DNA from: UBA11524 sp965646445 | GTDB lineage: Bacteria > Bacillota > Clostridia > Christensenellales > Aristaeellaceae | NCBI GenBank assembly: GCA_965646445.1 | Contig: CBFFZW010000001.1 | Location: forward strand, 143,172 to 207,171 | Reading direction: 5' to 3' | Length of the DNA stretch: 64,000 bases | In this document: piece by piece, positions 1 to 8,109 of the stretch | How positions within the stretch are numbered: position 1 is the first letter of the stretch | Layout: every line of letters begins with the position of its first letter | Translations under genes and position numbers: made by a program | Notes under the pieces: generated by a model | Databases searched by the model: none | What the model was told of the DNA's origin: nothing | Seen by the model: the letters and a program-made list of their open reading frames with translations, nothing else

Positions 1-2
1 CC

Positions 3-1250
3 CCCGCGGCCGTGGCGGCGACCTTCAGCATGGCCATGCTGTTCAGCGGGCTGGCGGCCACAGGCACCTCCGCGCTGTCGGCGGAAATGATTCATCTGCT
101 GTTCTCGGGCATTGTGGGCGGCATGGTGGCCATCTGCTTCCTCAAGGGCAAGCCTCAGCGCTTCCGCATGGTGGTCTGCGGCCTGATTGTGGCGCTGGTC
201 AATCTGGTGCTGCTGGCCGCCACCGGGCTGATGACATCCAGCAATATGGATTCGGTGATGCAGAGCGTGCCCTGGTCCATGGGCGGCGGCATCCTCAGCG
301 CTTTGCTGGCGGCGGGCCTTCAGCCTGTGTTCGAGACGGCCTTCAACCTGGCCACGCCCAGCAAGCTGCTGGAGCTGGCCAACCCCAACCACCCTTTGCT
401 GCGCCGACTGCTCATCGAGGCCTCGGGCACCTATCATCACGCCATCGTGGTGGCCAATCTGGCCGAGGCGGCGGCGGAAAAGATCGGCGCCAATCCCATA
501 CTGGCCCGAACCGGCGCGTACTTCCACGACATCGGCAAGCTGAAACGCCCGCTGTATTTCAAGGAAAACCAGATGGGCGAGAACCCCCATGACCGCACCG
601 ATCCCTATGTGTCCGCGGCCATTGTGACTTCCCATACACGAGACGGCCTCCAACTGGCCCAGAAGTACCACCTGCCGCCGGAGGTGCAGCGCATCATCGT
701 CGAGCATCACGGCGACACGCCAGCCATGTTCTTCTACCACAAGGCCCTCCAGCAGGCTGACGGCAAGCCCGTTGACATGGCGGATTTCCGCTACGACGGC
801 CCCCGTCCCAGCACCAAGGAGAGCGCCATCATCATGCTGGCGGACACCATTGAGGCCGCCGTGCGCTCCATGCCGGATCCCACGCCCCAGGCCATTGAGC
901 GGTTCATTGAGCGCCTGGTGCGCGGCAAGCTGGAGGATGGGCAGCTGAGCCATTCGCCCCTGACCCTCCAGGACATCGACATGATCTGTGAGGCCTTCGC
1001 CACGGTGCTCAACGGCGTGTTCCATGAGCGCATCGAGTATCCCACGGTGGATGCCGCCAGGGGAGCCGCGCTGCCGCCCAAGGCCGCAGAGGCTCCTGAA
1101 AAGGCACCCGCCGAGGACAAGGAGCAGGCTGTACCCGCCGAGCCGGAAAAGCATGCTTCCGAGGGCGCGGAGGAAGCCGAAAGCAAGCCGGCTGAGGATG
1201 ACACGCCCCCGCAGGAGGCCGCCGAGCCGAAGGAGGAGGATACGCCGTGA
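3..1250 (+). CDS. pgpH: 7TM-HD family cyclic-di-AMP phosphodiesterase PgpH, C-terminal part (5' end outside window)
   Basis: The reading frame is open to the left edge, so only the C-terminal ~415 residues are present. Several hydrophobic segments fill the first ~115 residues (end of the 7TM region), followed by an HD phosphohydrolase domain with the HDIGK metal-binding motif at nt 525-539 and further conserved histidines (TYHH, EHHG). Proteins of this family hydrolyse c-di-AMP at the membrane. The last ~60 residues are a Glu/Ala/Pro-rich low-complexity tail, probably unstructured. The stop overlaps the GTG of the ybeY-cdd gene (GTGA), so the two are translationally coupled. pgpH-ybeY-era is a standard Firmicutes order, which supports the call. 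Confidence 0.9.
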   Translation, partial: PAAVAATFSMAMLFSGLAATGTSALSAEMIHLLFSGIVGGMVAICFLKGKPQRFRMVVCGLIVALVNLVLLAATGLMTSSNMDSVMQSVPWSMGGGILSALLAAGLQPVFETAFNLATPSKLLELANPNHPLLRRLLIEASGTYHHAIVVANLAEAAAEKIGANPILARTGAYFHDIGKLKRPLYFKENQMGENPHDRTDPYVSAAIVTSHTRDGLQLAQKYHLPPEVQRIIVEHHGDTPAMFFYHKALQQADGKPVDMADFRYDGPRPSTKESAIIMLADTIEAAVRSMPDPTPQAIERFIERLVRGKLEDGQLSHSPLTLQDIDMICEAFATVLNGVFHERIEYPTVDAARGAALPPKAAEAPEKAPAEDKEQAVPAEPEKHASEGAEEAESKPAEDDTPPQEAAEPKEEDTP

Positions 1251-2146
1251 CGATCCTTTGGCAATTGGATGTCCCTGTGGATGAGGCGTGGCTTCGGCTG
1301 ATGCAGCAGGCCGCGGACGCCGCCCTTGCGGCTGAGGGCGTGACACGGCCCTGCGCGGTCGCCATCCGCCTGTGCGACGACGAGGCCATCCGCGCCGTCA
1401 ACCGGGCCTACCGGGACGTGGATCGGGCCACGGACGTGCTGTCCTTCCCGACGGTGAACTATCCGGCGGGGGTGACGGCGGGTCAGGCGGATCGCCTGCT
1501 TCGGCAGGAATGGGATGACGAGACGGACGCCTGCATGCTGGGTGATCTGGTGATTTCCATCCCGCGCGTGGAGGCCCAGGCCAGGGAATACGGCCATTCC
1601 TTCCGCCGGGAGGCCGCGTATCTGACGGTTCACGGCCTGTGCCATCTGATGGGCTATGACCATATGGAGGACGAGGACAAGCGACGGATGCGCGCCATGG
1701 AGGAACGGGTGCTGGCGGCCATCGACGCGGCCCGGGACGGCCGTTCGGTTTCGGACCGGCAGCTGCTAACCATGGCCCGCGAGGCCATGAAGACCAGCTA
1801 TTCCCCCTATTCCGGGTATGCCGTGGGCGCGGCGCTGCTGTGCGCGGACGGCCGGGTTTATCAGGGCTGCAACATTGAGAACGCCGCCTTCGGGCTGACC
1901 AACTGCGCCGAGCGAACCGCCATTTTCAAGGCTGTCAGCGAAGGCGCGACGGACTTCACCGCCATCGCCATCGCTGCGAAGGATTCCGCGCCCTGGCCCT
2001 GCGGCGCCTGCCGTCAGGTCTTGAATGAGTTTGCCCCCGACATCCGCGTGATGGTCACCTGGGGCGAGGAGCAGGTGGCGGAAATGCCGCTGTCTCAGCT
2101 GCTTCCGCAGGGGTTCGGCCCCAAGGCCCTGCCCGACAGAACATAA
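1247..2146 (+). CDS. ybeY-cdd: Fused endoribonuclease YbeY - cytidine deaminase
   Basis: One uninterrupted 299-residue frame carries two enzymes. Residues ~1-160 are YbeY, the 16S rRNA maturation/quality-control endoribonuclease, with the zinc motif HGLCHLMGYDH at 129-139 and DVLSFP at 63-68. Residues ~170-290 are a homotetrameric-type cytidine deaminase (C to U conversion, pyrimidine salvage) with CAE at 220-222 and PCGAC at 251-255, all zinc ligands and the catalytic Glu present. In related genomes ybeY, dgkA, cdd and era are separate neighbours; here ybeY and cdd are joined and no dgkA is seen between them. GTG start overlaps the pgpH stop; era follows 15 bp later. Both halves look intact. 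Confidence 0.92.
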   Translation: MTILWQLDVPVDEAWLRLMQQAADAALAAEGVTRPCAVAIRLCDDEAIRAVNRAYRDVDRATDVLSFPTVNYPAGVTAGQADRLLRQEWDDETDACMLGDLVISIPRVEAQAREYGHSFRREAAYLTVHGLCHLMGYDHMEDEDKRRMRAMEERVLAAIDAARDGRSVSDRQLLTMAREAMKTSYSPYSGYAVGAALLCADGRVYQGCNIENAAFGLTNCAERTAIFKAVSEGATDFTAIAIAAKDSAPWPCGACRQVLNEFAPDIRVMVTWGEEQVAEMPLSQLLPQGFGPKALPDRT

Positions 2147-2161
2147 GAACGGAGAGAACAT

Positions 2162-3067
2162 ATGACGCAGACAGAGGTAAAGCGGCCCTTTCATTCGGGC
2201 TTTGTGACCATCGTGGGGCGGCCCAATGTGGGCAAATCCACGCTGATGAACGCGCTGGTGGGGGAGAAGGTGGCCATCGTTTCCAATCGCCCGCAGACCA
2301 CCCGCAACCGCATCATGGGCGTGGCGACGCGGCCCGACTGGCAGATGGTCTTTCTGGATACTCCCGGCATCCACAATCCTCGCACCCGGCTGGGCGAGTA
2401 TATGATGCAGTCCGTCAAGGAAGCCATGGACGGCATGGACGTCATCCTGGTGCTGACGGATGCCACGCAGGTGGGCGAGCATGACCGGCAGATCATCCGG
2501 GATATGGCGGGCAAGAAGGTGCCCAAGCTGCTGGCGCTGAACAAGATCGACCTGCTGCCCAAGGAAAAGCTCCTGGGCCTGATCGCGGAGTTTTCCCAGC
2601 TGGGCTATGACGGCATCATTCCCATCAGCGCCAAGACCGGCGACGGCCTGCCTGAATTGACCGAGGCGCTGGTCAAGGGCCTTCCCGAGGGGCCGAAGTA
2701 TTTCCCGGACGATATGATGACCGACCAGCCGGAGCGGCTGATCTGCGCGGAGATGATCCGGGAAAAGGCGCTTTTGCACCTGCGGGACGAGGTGCCCCAC
2801 GGCATCGGCGTGGAAATGATGGCCATGAACAAGGAAAACGACCATTTCATGGAGATTCACGCCACCATCTACTGCGAGCGGGACGCGCACAAGGGCATCA
2901 TCATCGGCAAGCATGGGGCGATGCTCCAGCTCATCGGCTCCGAGGCCCGGGCGGACATCGAGCAGCTGCTGGGGATGCATGTGAACCTGAAATTGTGGGT
3001 CAAGGTTCGGCCGGACTGGCGCAACCGCATGGACGATCTGCGGACGCTGGGCTACGAGAGCAAGTAA
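2162..3067 (+). CDS. era: GTPase Era, ribosome assembly
   Basis: Era binds the 3' end of 16S rRNA and acts in late 30S assembly. The 301-residue protein has the G1 loop GRPNVGKS at 19-26, G3 DTPG at 66-69, G4 NKID at 127-130 and a C-terminal KH RNA-binding domain (about residues 205-285, containing the GKHG loop). Length is normal for the family. ATG at 2162 follows a GGAGAG-type ribosome binding site. It is the last gene of the pgpH-ybeY/cdd-era group; a hairpin at 3080-3101 follows. Confidence 0.97.
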   Translation: MTQTEVKRPFHSGFVTIVGRPNVGKSTLMNALVGEKVAIVSNRPQTTRNRIMGVATRPDWQMVFLDTPGIHNPRTRLGEYMMQSVKEAMDGMDVILVLTDATQVGEHDRQIIRDMAGKKVPKLLALNKIDLLPKEKLLGLIAEFSQLGYDGIIPISAKTGDGLPELTEALVKGLPEGPKYFPDDMMTDQPERLICAEMIREKALLHLRDEVPHGIGVEMMAMNKENDHFMEIHATIYCERDAHKGIIIGKHGAMLQLIGSEARADIEQLLGMHVNLKLWVKVRPDWRNRMDDLRTLGYESK

Positions 3068-3079
3068 GGATCAACATCG

Positions 3080-3110
3080 GCGTCTCCGTGTGCGGAGGCG
3101 CTTTCCTGTC
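3080..3110 (+). terminator. Probable terminator after era
   Basis: A 9-bp stem (3080-3088 with 3093-3101, one G-T pair, 4-nt loop) is followed by a short, imperfect T-rich run. It sits 12 bp after the era stop codon. Confidence 0.6.
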
Positions 3111-3166
3111 GTTATTTCCATTCCGCATTAAATACATCAGGAAAACAGCCCAACGCCCTCAGGCTA

Positions 3167-3175
3167 TGGTATGAT
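3167..3175 (+). promoter_or_regulatory. Extended -10 promoter upstream of aroA
   Basis: TGGTATGAT at 3167-3175 fits an extended -10 element (TGn plus TATGAT); no good -35 is visible 17 bp upstream. It is placed 69 bp before the aroA start in the only sizeable gap between era and aroA. Confidence 0.4.
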
Positions 3176-3243
3176 ACCAGTGAAAAGACGAGGATTCGGA
3201 AGGCCGGGAGCGGTCTTCATGGCTCATTGAAAAGGAGTTGCCC

Positions 3244-4515
3244 ATGGAAGGAACCTTTTATCCCGCCCGCTTGAAGGGCGTCATGGCTGCCCCGGCGTCC
3301 AAGTCCGAGGCCCATCGCAGCATGATCTGCGCCGGACTGACGCCGGGTGTTACGGTACTGGACGGCTTCATGGATTCGGCGGATATGCAGGCCACCGCCC
3401 GATGCCTGACGGCGCTGGGGGCGAAGCTGCGTCAGGAGGGAGAGCGCCTGACGGTGGAAGGCGGCCAGCGACCCCATGGCGGATTGCCGGTGCTGGATTG
3501 CGGGGAGAGCGGCTCGACCCTGCGCTTTTTTGTGCCTATCGCTCTGAGCCTCAGCGGCGGCGGTGTGTTTCGGATGCACGGGCGGCTGGGCCAGCGGCCC
3601 ATGGATGTGTACCGGGAGCTTTTTGTGCCCCGGGGCGTCCAGTGGCACATGGGCGTCGGGGCGGACGGCGCGGCGGAGCTGACCGTGCAGGGACGCCTGG
3701 AGTGCGGCGCGTATGTGCTGCCGGGCAACGTTTCCAGCCAGTTTGTGTCCGGGCTGCTGTTTGCCCTGCCGCTATTGGGGGACGCGTCCACCCTGACGGT
3801 TCAGCCGCCGGTGGAATCAGCGGGTTATATCCGCATGACGGCGGAAACCCTGCGGCAAAGCGGCATCGTCATTGAGGAGACCGCGCCCTTCACCTGGCGG
3901 ATCCCTGGCGGGCAGACCTATCGGGCCCGTGACGGCCGTCTGACGGGGGACTACTCCCAGGCGGCGGTGCTGCTCTGCGCCGGGGCCTTGGGCCATGATG
4001 TGAAGGTCACGGGGCTGATGAGCCGCACGGCCCAGGGGGATCGGGCTGTCCTGACGCATCTGGCCGCCTTGGGGGCTGATGTCCTGGAGGATGCCGACGG
4101 CCTACAGGTGCGGGCGAAGGCCCTGCACGGCGCTGTGCTGGATGTACGCGACTGCCCGGACATTGTGCCGGTGCTGGCCTTGACGTGCCAGCTGGCCCAG
4201 GGGGAAAGCCGCCTGATGGGCTGCGGACGCCTGCGCCTGAAGGAGTGCGACCGCCTGACGGCCACGGTGGATGTCCTCAACAGTCTGGGCGGCTGTGCCC
4301 ATGCGGAAGGCGACGATCTGGTTATCCGGGGCGTACCGGCCCTGAAGGGCGACGTCACCGTTGACGGCTTCAACGACCATCGCATGGTGATGCTGCTTTC
4401 ACTGGCGGCCACCGTGTGTCAGGAGCCTGTGACCGTGCGGGGCGTGGAGGCGCTGAACAAGTCCTGGCCCGATTATCTGGCGGTCTACACCGCCCTGGGA
4501 GGGAAGGCGATATGA
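3244..4515 (+). CDS. aroA: 3-phosphoshikimate 1-carboxyvinyltransferase (EPSP synthase)
   Basis: Sixth step of the shikimate pathway: transfers enolpyruvate from PEP to shikimate 3-phosphate. The 423-residue protein has the N-terminal PASKSEAHR substrate loop, the LDCGESGSTLRF motif of the PEP site, and RLRLKECDRL and DHRMVM in the second half. An AAAGGAG site at 3231-3237 places the start at ATG 3244 rather than the TTG at 3238. The stop overlaps the aroC start, so aroA-aroC-pheA is a tightly coupled operon. The phosphate-binding GESGS region is less canonical than the usual GNAGT (seen also in class II-like enzymes), so glyphosate sensitivity should not be assumed. Confidence 0.95.
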   Translation: MEGTFYPARLKGVMAAPASKSEAHRSMICAGLTPGVTVLDGFMDSADMQATARCLTALGAKLRQEGERLTVEGGQRPHGGLPVLDCGESGSTLRFFVPIALSLSGGGVFRMHGRLGQRPMDVYRELFVPRGVQWHMGVGADGAAELTVQGRLECGAYVLPGNVSSQFVSGLLFALPLLGDASTLTVQPPVESAGYIRMTAETLRQSGIVIEETAPFTWRIPGGQTYRARDGRLTGDYSQAAVLLCAGALGHDVKVTGLMSRTAQGDRAVLTHLAALGADVLEDADGLQVRAKALHGAVLDVRDCPDIVPVLALTCQLAQGESRLMGCGRLRLKECDRLTATVDVLNSLGGCAHAEGDDLVIRGVPALKGDVTVDGFNDHRMVMLLSLAATVCQEPVTVRGVEALNKSWPDYLAVYTALGGKAI

Positions 4516-5603
4516 GCAGCTGCTTCGGCAATCACCTGAGGCTGTCCCTGTTCGGGCAAAGCCATGGCGAGGCCATCGGCATGACCATGGACGGCTTCCC
4601 GGCGGGGATGACCATCGACTTTCAGCGGCTTGAGGCCGAAATGGCCCGCCGCGCCCCTGGTCAAAGCCGGCTGACCACCAGCCGCAGGGAGCCGGATCAG
4701 CCGGAATTCCTCTCCGGCGTGCTGGACGGCGTGACAACGGGGCAGCCCTTGTGCGCCATCATCCGCAATACCAATACCAGAAGCCAGGATTACGGCCCCG
4801 GCGTCGATCTGGTGCGCCCCGGCCACGCGGATTATACGGGTCATGTCCGGTATTATGGCTTTGAGGATTGGCGGGGCGGGGGACACTTTTCCGGCAGGCT
4901 CACCGCGCCGCTGGTGGTGGCGGGTACCCTGTGCCGCCAATGGCTGGAGGCCAAGGGGGTCGACATCCTCTGCCACATCCAGCGCCTGGGTCATGTGGAG
5001 GATGCCTCGCTGATGGATGCCGAGCAGCCGGTGGACGGCGCGGCGCTCAGGAGCCAGGCGCTGCCTGTGCTGCGCTCGGAGGTGGCCGCCGCCATGGAGG
5101 CGGAGATCCTGACGGCCCGGAGCGAGGGCGATTCCGTGGGCGGTGTGCTGGAATGCAAGGTAACGGGTCTGCCCGCCGGGCTTGGCGCCCCCTTTTTTGA
5201 CAGCGTGGAAAGCGTCCTGAGTCATTTAATGTTTGCCATTCCCGCCGTGAAGGGCGTTGAATTCGGGGAGGGCTTCGACTTTGCGAATTTGAGGGGAAGC
5301 GAGGCCAACGACGCCTTCCGCATGACGGACAAGGGCCCGGTGACGGTGACGAACCACGCGGGCGGCGTCAACGGCGGCATCAGCAACGGCATGCCGGTGA
5401 TCTTCCGCTGCGCCGTGCGGGCCACGCCATCCATCGCCCTCAGGCAGCAGACGGTCTCCCTCTGGGAGCAAAAGGACGCAGAGCTGTCGATTCACGGCAG
5501 GCATGATCCCTGCATTCTGCCCAGGGCCGTGCCGGTGATGGAAGCCATGACGGCCATCGGCCTGATGGAACTGTGGAAGGAGCGGGCCGCATGCGTCAAG
5601 TGA
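4512..5603 (+). CDS. aroC: Chorismate synthase
   Basis: Converts EPSP to chorismate using reduced FMN; last common step of aromatic biosynthesis. The 363-residue product begins with the family signature FGQSHGEAIG near the N-terminus and retains the basic GRHDPCI-type segment near the end. Although the frame is open from 4416, the ATG at 4512 (overlapping the aroA stop, preceded by GGGAAGG) gives the expected N-terminus. pheA starts inside its last codons. Confidence 0.96.
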   Translation: MSSCFGNHLRLSLFGQSHGEAIGMTMDGFPAGMTIDFQRLEAEMARRAPGQSRLTTSRREPDQPEFLSGVLDGVTTGQPLCAIIRNTNTRSQDYGPGVDLVRPGHADYTGHVRYYGFEDWRGGGHFSGRLTAPLVVAGTLCRQWLEAKGVDILCHIQRLGHVEDASLMDAEQPVDGAALRSQALPVLRSEVAAAMEAEILTARSEGDSVGGVLECKVTGLPAGLGAPFFDSVESVLSHLMFAIPAVKGVEFGEGFDFANLRGSEANDAFRMTDKGPVTVTNHAGGVNGGISNGMPVIFRCAVRATPSIALRQQTVSLWEQKDAELSIHGRHDPCILPRAVPVMEAMTAIGLMELWKERAACVK

Positions 5604-6424
5604 TCGCCTATCCCGGCACCCAGGGGAGCTTTTCCGCGGCGGCGGCACAGGAGGCCTTTCCTGAAGGCCGCTGCGTGGGCTTCCCGACCTTTCCCGAAGC
5701 GGCGCAGGCTGTGATGGATGGAGCGGCGGACTACGCCCTGCTGCCGGTAGAAAATTCCTTCGCCGGGGCCGTGCTGCCCACCTATGGCCTGCTGGAAAGG
5801 CTGCCGCTGCACATCGTCGGGGAAACCATGAAGGCCGTGCGCCATCAGCTGCTTGCGCTAGAAGGCGCCACGCTGGAGGGAATCCGGCAGATCGCGTCCC
5901 ATCCCCAGGCCATCGCCCAGTGCGACGACTTCCTGGCGACGCTGCCGGGGGTGCAGATCATTCCCAGCGTCAACACGGCCATCAGCGCCCGGGAGGTGGC
6001 GGAAAGCGGAGACGTGACCCGCGCGGCCATCGCCAGCGAGGAGGCTGCCAACGCCTTTGGCCTGACCATCCTGCGGCGCAATATTCAGACCAGCAACCGG
6101 AACACCACCCGCTTTTTCATCCTGTCCCGGGAGCGGAAACCCTTGGGTGAGCCGGGGAAGGCCACGGTGGTATTTCGGGTGAACAACGAGGTTGGCGCGC
6201 TGGTGAAGGTGCTGTCATCCTTTGCCGACAGCGGGCTGAACATGTCGCGCATCGAAAGCCGTCCGCTGCCGGAAACCACCTTTGCCTACTTTTTCTCGGC
6301 GGATTTTGAGGGAACCATGGACGCCGATCATCTGACTGCCGCCATGCAGGCTGCGTCGGCCTATACCCTGGAGCTTCGGCTGCTGGGGGTCTATCCCAAG
6401 GCGGTTCGCCCTCAGGAGGCGTAA
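5591..6424 (+). CDS. pheA: Prephenate dehydratase
   Basis: Converts prephenate to phenylpyruvate for phenylalanine synthesis. The 277-residue protein has the dehydratase domain (GTQGSFSAAAA at the N-terminus, NRNTTRFF with the catalytic TRF triad) and a C-terminal ACT domain with the ESRP motif that binds phenylalanine, so feedback inhibition is expected. There is no chorismate mutase domain. ATG 5591 has AAGGAG 8 bp upstream and overlaps the aroC stop by 13 bp. It ends the aro operon. Confidence 0.96.
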   Translation: MRQVIAYPGTQGSFSAAAAQEAFPEGRCVGFPTFPEAAQAVMDGAADYALLPVENSFAGAVLPTYGLLERLPLHIVGETMKAVRHQLLALEGATLEGIRQIASHPQAIAQCDDFLATLPGVQIIPSVNTAISAREVAESGDVTRAAIASEEAANAFGLTILRRNIQTSNRNTTRFFILSRERKPLGEPGKATVVFRVNNEVGALVKVLSSFADSGLNMSRIESRPLPETTFAYFFSADFEGTMDADHLTAAMQAASAYTLELRLLGVYPKAVRPQEA

Positions 6425-6467
6425 AAGCCGTCAGACGAAATTTCCACGGGAATTTTGGCAGGAAGTA

Positions 6468-6496
6468 TTGACAAATCCCTTCCAAGGTGGTATCAT
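6468..6496 (+). promoter_or_regulatory. Strong SigA-type promoter for the tRNA-Arg pair
   Basis: TTGACA (6468-6473), 17-bp spacer, TATCAT (6491-6496). It lies 30 bp before the first tRNA-Arg gene. Confidence 0.85.
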
Positions 6497-6525
6497 AACC
6501 AAGCTGTCAGAAAGCAGCGGTATGT

Positions 6526-6599
6526 GGGCTCGTAGCTCAGCTGGATAGAGTGTTTGACTACGAATCAAAAGGTCGTGGGTTCGAATCCCGCCGGGCTCA
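6526..6599 (+). tRNA. tRNA-Arg(ACG), first copy, CCA not encoded
   Basis: Complete cloverleaf: acceptor stem GGGCTCG/CGGGCTC, anticodon stem TTTGA/TCAAA around loop CTACGAA (anticodon ACG, read as ICG), T arm GTGGG-TTCGAAT-CCCGC. The discriminator A6599 is followed by CTT, so CCA must be added post-transcriptionally. Confidence 0.95.
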
Positions 6600-6647
6600 C
6601 TTGATTGGGAGCAATCCTGACGCACACCGCTGCTTTGGACAGCATGT

Positions 6648-6724
6648 GGGCTCGTAGCTCAGCTGGATAGAGTGTTTGACTACGAATCAAAAGGTCGTGG
6701 GTTCGAATCCCGCCGGGCTCACCA
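6648..6724 (+). tRNA. tRNA-Arg(ACG), second copy, CCA encoded
   Basis: Identical over all 74 nt to the copy 48 bp upstream, but discriminator A6721 is followed by an encoded CCA (6722-6724). Short stretches flanking both copies are also similar (GTGGGCTC context), suggesting tandem duplication. Confidence 0.95.
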
Positions 6725-6725
6725 G

Positions 6726-6755
6726 AGAAGCAGTTATGGTAACTGCTTCTTTTTT
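6726..6755 (+). terminator. Intrinsic terminator of the tRNA-Arg operon
   Basis: Perfect 11-bp stem (6726-6736 with 6740-6750), 3-nt loop, then a run of Ts at 6751-6755. It starts 2 bp after the second tRNA. Confidence 0.95.
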
Positions 6756-6937
6756 GTATCACAAGCATTGCGGCAAGATGATCGATCATGTAAGTACCAA
6801 AAGAATTAGTTTATTGCTAAACGAAGGCATACATCGGCATAAAAAACAAACATGCTTTCATCATCCCATATAAAAGACGGAACAGGATGGCAATTTCCTT
6901 CGGGCTTTGGTATGCTTCTGAAAAAGGAGGAATACCA

Positions 6938-7777
6938 ATGAATCAGATGAAGCTGCTGGAAGGTTATGTTCATGAACTTTATAACCAAGAACGCGCTACT
7001 GCCACGATTCAGAAATATGTTCATGATGTGCGAGAATTCCTGAACTGGTGTGGGCGGCAGCGCATTGATAGCCTGAGCAAGGAACAGGTGATCCATTGGC
7101 GGCGGGAGCAGGAGGAAAGCAAGGCACCTGCCACGGTTAATGCGGCCATCGCGGCTGTGAATAGTTTTTTGCGGTTTATTGGCCGGGATGAATGCTGCGT
7201 TCGGTCGCTGAAAGTGCAGCGCGCACTGTATCGAGAACGCAGGCTTGAACTATCAAGGGAGGCGTATTTCTGCCTGTTGCGAACTGCGGAAAGAATCTCC
7301 GAGCAAACTGCCTGTATGCTGGAAACCATCTGTGCTACGGGCATCCGAGTTAGTGAGCTGCGATATGTGACGGTGCAGGCCATTCGGAAGGGCCTCGCAA
7401 TCGTCCGAAATAGAGGTAAGTGCCGTACCATTCTTCTGCCGGAGCGCCTGCGGTCGCGGTTGTTCCAATTTTGCCAAGCATGTGGACTGACCTCAGGAGC
7501 GGTGTTCATTGGCAGGCATGGTCAGCCCATCAGCCGGTATGCGATCTGGCGGCGGATGAAGCAGTTGTGCGCGGCGGCTCGAGTAACACCGGGGAAGGTC
7601 TTTCCCCATAACCTGCGGCACCTGTTTGCTGTACGTTTTTATCAGGTTCAGCATGACTTGGAACATCTGGCCGACATTCTTGGGCATAGCAACGTCAATA
7701 CCACGCGCATTTATACAAAGCTCAGTGGGGAGGAGCATCGTCGCCAAATGGATGCTCTCATGCTGACGCGATCATAA
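6938..7777 (+). CDS. Tyrosine site-specific recombinase (candidate DNA invertase)
   Basis: A 279-residue integrase of the XerC/XerD size class: N-terminal SAM-like core-binding domain (about 1-90) and a catalytic domain with the full active-site set R137, K161, H224, R227, H250 and nucleophile Y259 (motifs GIRVSEL, HNLRH, LGHSNV, RIYTKL). ATG 6938 follows an excellent AAAGGAGG site. There is no excisionase or phage gene nearby. The gene ends 136 bp before a pair of 21-bp inverted repeats that look like recombinase core sites, so I infer it flips that segment; it could instead be the integrase of an island that entered beside the tRNA-Arg genes. Base composition is lower in GC than the flanking housekeeping genes. 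Confidence 0.9.
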   Translation: MNQMKLLEGYVHELYNQERATATIQKYVHDVREFLNWCGRQRIDSLSKEQVIHWRREQEESKAPATVNAAIAAVNSFLRFIGRDECCVRSLKVQRALYRERRLELSREAYFCLLRTAERISEQTACMLETICATGIRVSELRYVTVQAIRKGLAIVRNRGKCRTILLPERLRSRLFQFCQACGLTSGAVFIGRHGQPISRYAIWRRMKQLCAAARVTPGKVFPHNLRHLFAVRFYQVQHDLEHLADILGHSNVNTTRIYTKLSGEEHRRQMDALMLTRS

Positions 7778-7913
7778 GGAAACAACAACCGCATGAATTG
7801 ATAGCGGCCTTGTTTGCTATACGCAAATTTTCATCAATGGTTTCAAAACGCTGGAATTATTTGAATATTATATCCTAATTTTCTCAAGCAGCATGGGCAT
7901 TGTTTGTATTTTG

Positions 7914-7934
7914 CAACGGAAGAAGCATTCCGTT
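7914..7934 (+). repeat. Left inverted repeat (IRL) of candidate invertible segment
   Basis: A 21-bp sequence that is the exact reverse complement of 8067-8087. Within it, 7-bp arms AACGGAA and TTCCGTT flank a 6-bp asymmetric spacer GAAGCA, the layout of a tyrosine-recombinase core site. Confidence 0.9.
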
Positions 7935-8066
7935 TTGTGCTTCCTTCACTGAAAAGCGCAGAATTTCACGCTTTTCATGGCTTCCTACATTATACACATA
8001 TCCCACCCATTTTGCAACCTTTGGGAAAAATTTATACAGCACACAGAGCCTGCGGTTTCCATCCGC
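7935..8066. promoter_or_regulatory. 132-bp candidate invertible segment carrying a promoter
   Basis: The segment lies between the two 21-bp inverted repeats, between the recombinase and helicase genes. In the present orientation its best promoter is on the minus strand and points away from the helicase. A weaker plus-strand candidate (TTTGCA at 8011-8016, 16 bp, TATACA at 8033-8038) is also present. A 9-bp hairpin occupies 7950-7977. Inversion would place the strong promoter at about 7984-8012 on the plus strand, with a leader of about 90 nt before the helicase start. Confidence 0.7.
7989..8017 (-). promoter_or_regulatory. Strong minus-strand promoter inside the invertible segment
   Basis: Read on the minus strand: TTGCAA (8012-8017), 17-bp spacer, perfect TATAAT (7989-7994). 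As given it would transcribe toward and antisense to the recombinase gene. Confidence 0.75.
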
Positions 8067-8087
8067 AACGGAATGCTTCTTCCGTTG
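8067..8087 (+). repeat. Right inverted repeat (IRR) of candidate invertible segment
   Basis: Exact 21-bp reverse complement of 7914-7934; spacer here reads TGCTTC, so the two core sites are in opposite orientation, which predicts inversion rather than deletion. The surrounding bases extend this copy into an 11-bp stem (8063-8073 with 8080-8090). Confidence 0.9.
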
Positions 8088-8109
8088 TGGCGGAAGGAAG
8101 GTGAGAAGC

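Noticed and set aside
3111..3243. A riboswitch or T-box leader before aroA
   Set aside because: The gap is short and shows no specifier, T-box sequence or antiterminator fold.
7900..8109. N-terminal extension of the helicase to an ATG at 7900
   Set aside because: It crosses both inverted repeats, lacks similarity to helicases, and a better start with ribosome binding site exists at 8110.
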